Shown here: positions 5,178-7,203 of the stretch, piece after piece | Numbering within the stretch: the stretch's first letter is position 1 | How the letters are laid out: each line of letters opens with the position of its first letter | Assembly: GCA_019747615.1 (NCBI GenBank) | Contig: JAIEQQ010000718.1 | Location: 1-7,203 of the forward strand | Origin: Phycisphaerales bacterium | GTDB lineage: Bacteria; Planctomycetota; Phycisphaerae; Phycisphaerales; UBA1924 | Length of the DNA: 7,203 bases | Reading direction: 5' to 3' | Made by a program: the position numbers and the translations under genes | The notes under the pieces: model-generated | What the model was told of the DNA's origin: nothing | Databases searched by the model: none | The model's input: the letters and a program-made list of their open reading frames with translations, nothing else

Positions 5178-6314
5178 TCACCGCCGCCGGCGAACGGCCG
5201 CCAGGCCGCAAAGCGAGAGCAGGGTTGTTGCGCCGGGCGTTGGGATGGTTTGGGTCCAGAGCATGGCTTCGGTCTGGCCGGTTTGGCTGTTGAAGGCCAG
5301 GCCGGAGATGCGGAGCGTTGTGCCGTCGATTGAGACGCCGAGGGCCTCGCTGTTGTTGTAGCGTGGGTCGAGCAGCGCGTGCAGGTCGAAGGCGGACTCG
5401 GCCGTGCCGTTCCAGAGCATCGCGCGGCGGACGCCGTTCACGATGGAGAACGAGCCGACCTGCGTGTTGCCATCGATCGCGTAGGCGCGAGACTCGAGCG
5501 CGCCGGCGGGGTTGAGATTGACCCACGACGGAGCGGTCCCGCTCCAGAGGCTGGCGACGGTGACGCCGCTGGCGTCGGCGTAACCGACTTGTTGCGTGCC
5601 GTTGGTGCCGCCGGCCCAGGAGCCGCTGGAGTTGGCGGGGTTGAGGTTGACCCACGACGACGCGGTGCCGTTCCAGATCGCGGCGAACTGGACAAACCCG
5701 TTGTTGTTGATCGTGATGCCGACTTGTTGGCTGGCGCGCATGCCGAGGGCAAAGGACTCGTCCTGACCGGCGGGGTGCAGATCGACGAACGCGTCGGCGG
5801 TGCCGTTCCAGAGCAGGGCGCGCCGGCCAAGACCGGTGAACTCAGCGCCGCCGGTCTGCTGCGTGGCGCTCACGCCGTAGACGAGCGATGCGCTCGCGTT
5901 CGTCGGATGCAGGTCGACGAACGACGCGGCGGTGCCGCTCCAGATGCCGGCGCGGCGCACGCCGCCGATGTCGGCGAAGCCGCCCTGGTGAGAGCCGTTG
6001 GTCGCGATGATCAGCGAGTCGGTGGAGCCCGAGGGGCCGAGATCGACGTACGACGCCGCGGTGCCGGTCCACAGGGCGGCGCGACTGCTCTCGCCCGCGC
6101 CGATGAAGCCGGCCTGCTGGTTGCCCATGACGCTCTGCGCGACGGAGCCTGCGGCGCCGGTCGGGTGGAGCGAGGTCACGGTCCAATCGGCGTTCGCCGC
6201 GGCGGCGCAGAGGAACGCAGCGGCGGCGAAGGCGAGCGGCACTGCGGAGCGCGGCGACGACGGAGCAGCGGTCATGGTGGTGAAGTAGGAACGGCGGAGG
6301 GCACGCATCGACAT
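5178..6314 (-). CDS. Secreted HAF-like repeat protein with PEP-CTERM-like tail
   Basis: This is a 378-residue exported protein. GGAG lies 7 bases before the ATG at 6314, which fixes the start. Residues 1-42 are a signal peptide (basic start, Ala-rich core 24-40, cleavage near ANA|DW). Repeats follow with the pattern A-x-L-W-x-G-T-A-x-S-x-V-D-L-x-P ... Q-Q-x-G-x. The conserved Trp residues fall at 44, 82, 125, 169, 214, 257, 301 and 353, giving seven intervals of 38-52 residues. The last interval (DLHALLDPRYNNSEALGVS then TEAMLW) resembles the end of HAF-family extracellular repeat proteins. Residues 356-378 form a PEP-CTERM-like sorting tail: PTPGA, a short hydrophobic stretch and RRRR. Such tails are recognised by exosortase/PEP-CTERM systems in other bacteria; none is visible here. 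The role is probably cell-surface or matrix; no catalytic motif is seen. Confidence 0.88.
   Translation of the reverse strand: MSMRALRRSYFTTMTAAPSSPRSAVPLAFAAAAFLCAAAANADWTVTSLHPTGAAGSVAQSVMGNQQAGFIGAGESSRAALWTGTAASYVDLGPSGSTDSLIIATNGSHQGGFADIGGVRRAGIWSGTAASFVDLHPTNASASLVYGVSATQQTGGAEFTGLGRRALLWNGTADAFVDLHPAGQDESFALGMRASQQVGITINNNGFVQFAAIWNGTASSWVNLNPANSSGSWAGGTNGTQQVGYADASGVTVASLWSGTAPSWVNLNPAGALESRAYAIDGNTQVGSFSIVNGVRRAMLWNGTAESAFDLHALLDPRYNNSEALGVSIDGTTLRISGLAFNSQTGQTEAMLWTQTIPTPGATTLLSLCGLAAVRRRR
5256..6185 (-). repeat. HAF-like tandem repeats (seven intervals between eight Trp)
   Basis: Repeats of about 43-45 residues recur as W-(T/S/N)-G-T-A-x-S-x-V-(D/N)-L. The first lacks the GTA part (W44-TVTSLHP) and the last unit is a bare strand (EAMLWT). 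That leaves the ring to close by joining N- and C-terminal segments, as in a seven-bladed propeller. The fold is inferred, not shown. Confidence 0.8.
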
Positions 6315-6321
6315 GTGGAAA

Positions 6322-6325
6322 CTCC
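6322..6325 (-). promoter_or_regulatory. Ribosome binding site for the HAF-like gene
   Basis: GGAG is followed by 7 bases and the ATG at 6314. The second in-frame ATG (6308) and the third (residue 14) fit this site less well. Confidence 0.65.
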
Positions 6326-6395
6326 ATGGGCCGCGCGGCCACGCAATGAGCGAGCGACAGTGCGCGATCTCAGGCTCTCAATCTTGCGAACGCAG

Positions 6396-6423
6396 AGCAT
6401 ACGTCGAGCGGCGGATTTTGCCA
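6396..6423 (-). promoter_or_regulatory. Promoter-like pair for the HAF-like gene
   Basis: Minus strand: TGGCAA (6418-6423), 16 bases, TATGCT (6396-6401), implying a leader of about 75 bases. The -10-like box matches TATAAT at four positions. The same CATGGCAA-N16-TAYRCT arrangement lies before the 3111-4772 gene. Confidence 0.35.
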
Positions 6424-6551
6424 TGGAAATGGTGCGTGGAGGCGAAAGTGATTGGGGCGTGTGAAGATCGGAAATCTGGGGCGAGCTTTGTGTGTGTGAT
6501 CGCGTGGATGTTGGACCGAGAACTTGGGGTGAGTGTGCGCAGGTGGGGCGG

Positions 6552-6670
6552 CGCGGCGCGATTGCCCCGTGCTTTCGCGGAGCCTTAGGCGCGGCGTCCG
6601 GGTGCGCGGGGGTTGACCGTCATCTCTGGCGTACGGATTGGCGGCGACACTCAGGCGTGGCGAGACCGCG
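6552..6670 (+). repeat. Dispersed intergenic repeat family B, copy 2
   Basis: This is the partner of 1103-1221. The central stem is CCGTGCT (6567-6573) with GGCGCGG (6588-6594). It differs from copy 1 at two stem positions, yet both remain pairs on plus-strand RNA (U-G in each case). It lies just past the 3' end of the TPR-like gene and is antisense to it. No family A copy adjoins it. Confidence 0.8.
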
Positions 6671-6706
6671 AGGTGAGGATGTGAGTGCTCGCGCGGCCGG
6701 TGAGGT

Positions 6707-7203
6707 TCAGGGCTTGGTGGCCTTGAGCGCGGCGCGGATCTTCTCGGCCAACTCCTTGCTCAGCGCGTCTTGGCTGGCTTCGGCGAGCCAGTCGGCTTGT
6801 TGTTCGCGCGGCTCTTTGGCGTCCAGCGCGGACTGTGCCAGCGATCGCACCAGCTCGGGAGACTTGTCCGCCTGGCGGGCGCGGAGGGCGTATTTCAGGG
6901 CGACTTCGTCGCGATCGGCCGCGAGGAGACCGGCGTACATGTTGCCGATGTCCTTGCGGAACTTTTCTTGCCTGAACTTTTCGTATTGGGCCTGCGCCTC
7001 TTTCATTTCTGGGGTTTGTCCTTGGCGTTCGGGCATTCCTTTGATCATTTCCAGAAGCTGCAGTTCCCTTTCGAGGGTCGCCACGGGATCGGCCACCATG
7101 CGGCCGAGGTCGGCCCATCGTTCACGTGCGATCAGCATCTCGGTCAGATCACGTTCGATCCGCTCGATCAGCGGCGCATACTTCGGCTGGTCCTTGACCT
7201 TGT
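6707..7203 (-). CDS. TPR-like alpha-helical protein, 5' end missing
   Basis: This is the C-terminal 164 residues of a protein whose start lies beyond the right edge. The frame stays open and coherent to position 7203, so the internal Met at 7138 is not the start. The product is hydrophilic, charged and helical with no signal or membrane segment in the visible part. About residues 84-117 of the fragment fit one tetratricopeptide-like helix pair (IGNMYAGLL-x4-DEVALKYALRA-x5-KSP). A charged stretch rich in Glu, Lys and Gln at 43-83 could form a long helix or coiled coil. TPR-like segments usually mediate protein-protein contacts, but the partner and family are not recognisable. Its stop is 392 bp before the HAF-like start, so the two are probably separate transcripts. 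Confidence 0.7.
   Translation of the reverse strand, partial: KVKDQPKYAPLIERIERDLTEMLIARERWADLGRMVADPVATLERELQLLEMIKGMPERQGQTPEMKEAQAQYEKFRQEKFRKDIGNMYAGLLAADRDEVALKYALRARQADKSPELVRSLAQSALDAKEPREQQADWLAEASQDALSKELAEKIRAALKATKP

Larger units (their letters stand above)
6315..6706. other. Intergenic region, 392 bp
   Basis: It contains the leader and promoter-like boxes of the HAF-like gene (to about 6425), a stretch of about 125 bases with no recognisable feature (6426-6551), and a copy of repeat family B (6552-6670) ending 36 bases before the stop of the TPR-like gene. Open frames crossing it lack ribosome binding sites and are not called. Confidence 0.65.

Noticed and set aside
5379..6464. 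361-codon plus-strand frame opposite the HAF-like gene
   Set aside because: It is a shadow frame following the periodicity of the sense repeats and runs into the promoter region of the real gene.

Overview
The window is GC-rich bacterial DNA, most likely from a member of the Phycisphaerae (Planctomycetota). The basis is the protein architecture: two secreted proteins end in the single-unit GC-type dockerin-like domain (CSPADIADDTGQ... NNGVTEGDYN ... FFNGC) that I associate with that class, and a third ends in a PEP-CTERM-like tail with the planctomycete-style PTPGA core and an RRRR end. The species cannot be named from the sequence.

Layout. A plus-strand gene (99-1007) encodes an eight-helix membrane protein made of two tandem copies of one four-helix unit. 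It faces, tail to tail, a run of minus-strand genes. Reading from the right edge, these are: a 5'-truncated TPR-like cytoplasmic-looking protein (6707-7203); a HAF-like repeat protein with a PEP-CTERM-like tail (5178-6314); and two paralogous secreted proteins (3111-4772 and 1314-2930), each built as signal peptide, seven delta-60/Rax2-like propeller repeats, one Ig-like domain and a GC-type dockerin-like tail. Each secreted-protein gene has its own ribosome binding site and a long leader gap (180-405 bp), so they look like separately transcribed neighbours rather than one operon.

The intergenic gaps (1008-1313, 2931-3110, 4773-5177, 6315-6706) carry the non-coding structure. There are two dispersed repeat families. 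Family A is about 72 bp, centred on an imperfect hairpin, at 1017-1088 and 4963-5034. Family B is about 119 bp, roughly 82% identical without gaps, at 1103-1221 and 6552-6670. All copies lie downstream of a gene. The gaps also hold several perfect hairpins and weak promoter-like boxes.

How the genes may work together: the three secreted products are all predicted seven-repeat beta-propeller-type proteins, with two different C-terminal signals. They are best read as cell-surface or extracellular binding/structural proteins; no substrate or enzymatic role can be read from the sequence. The strongest anomaly is that the two paralogues share almost identical DNA over their C-terminal module (131 of 138 bases, with exact runs of 60 and 40 bases) while the rest of the genes has diverged, which suggests gene conversion or module exchange. 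I saw no tRNA, rRNA, CRISPR array, transposase, integrase or recognised defence or biosynthetic system.
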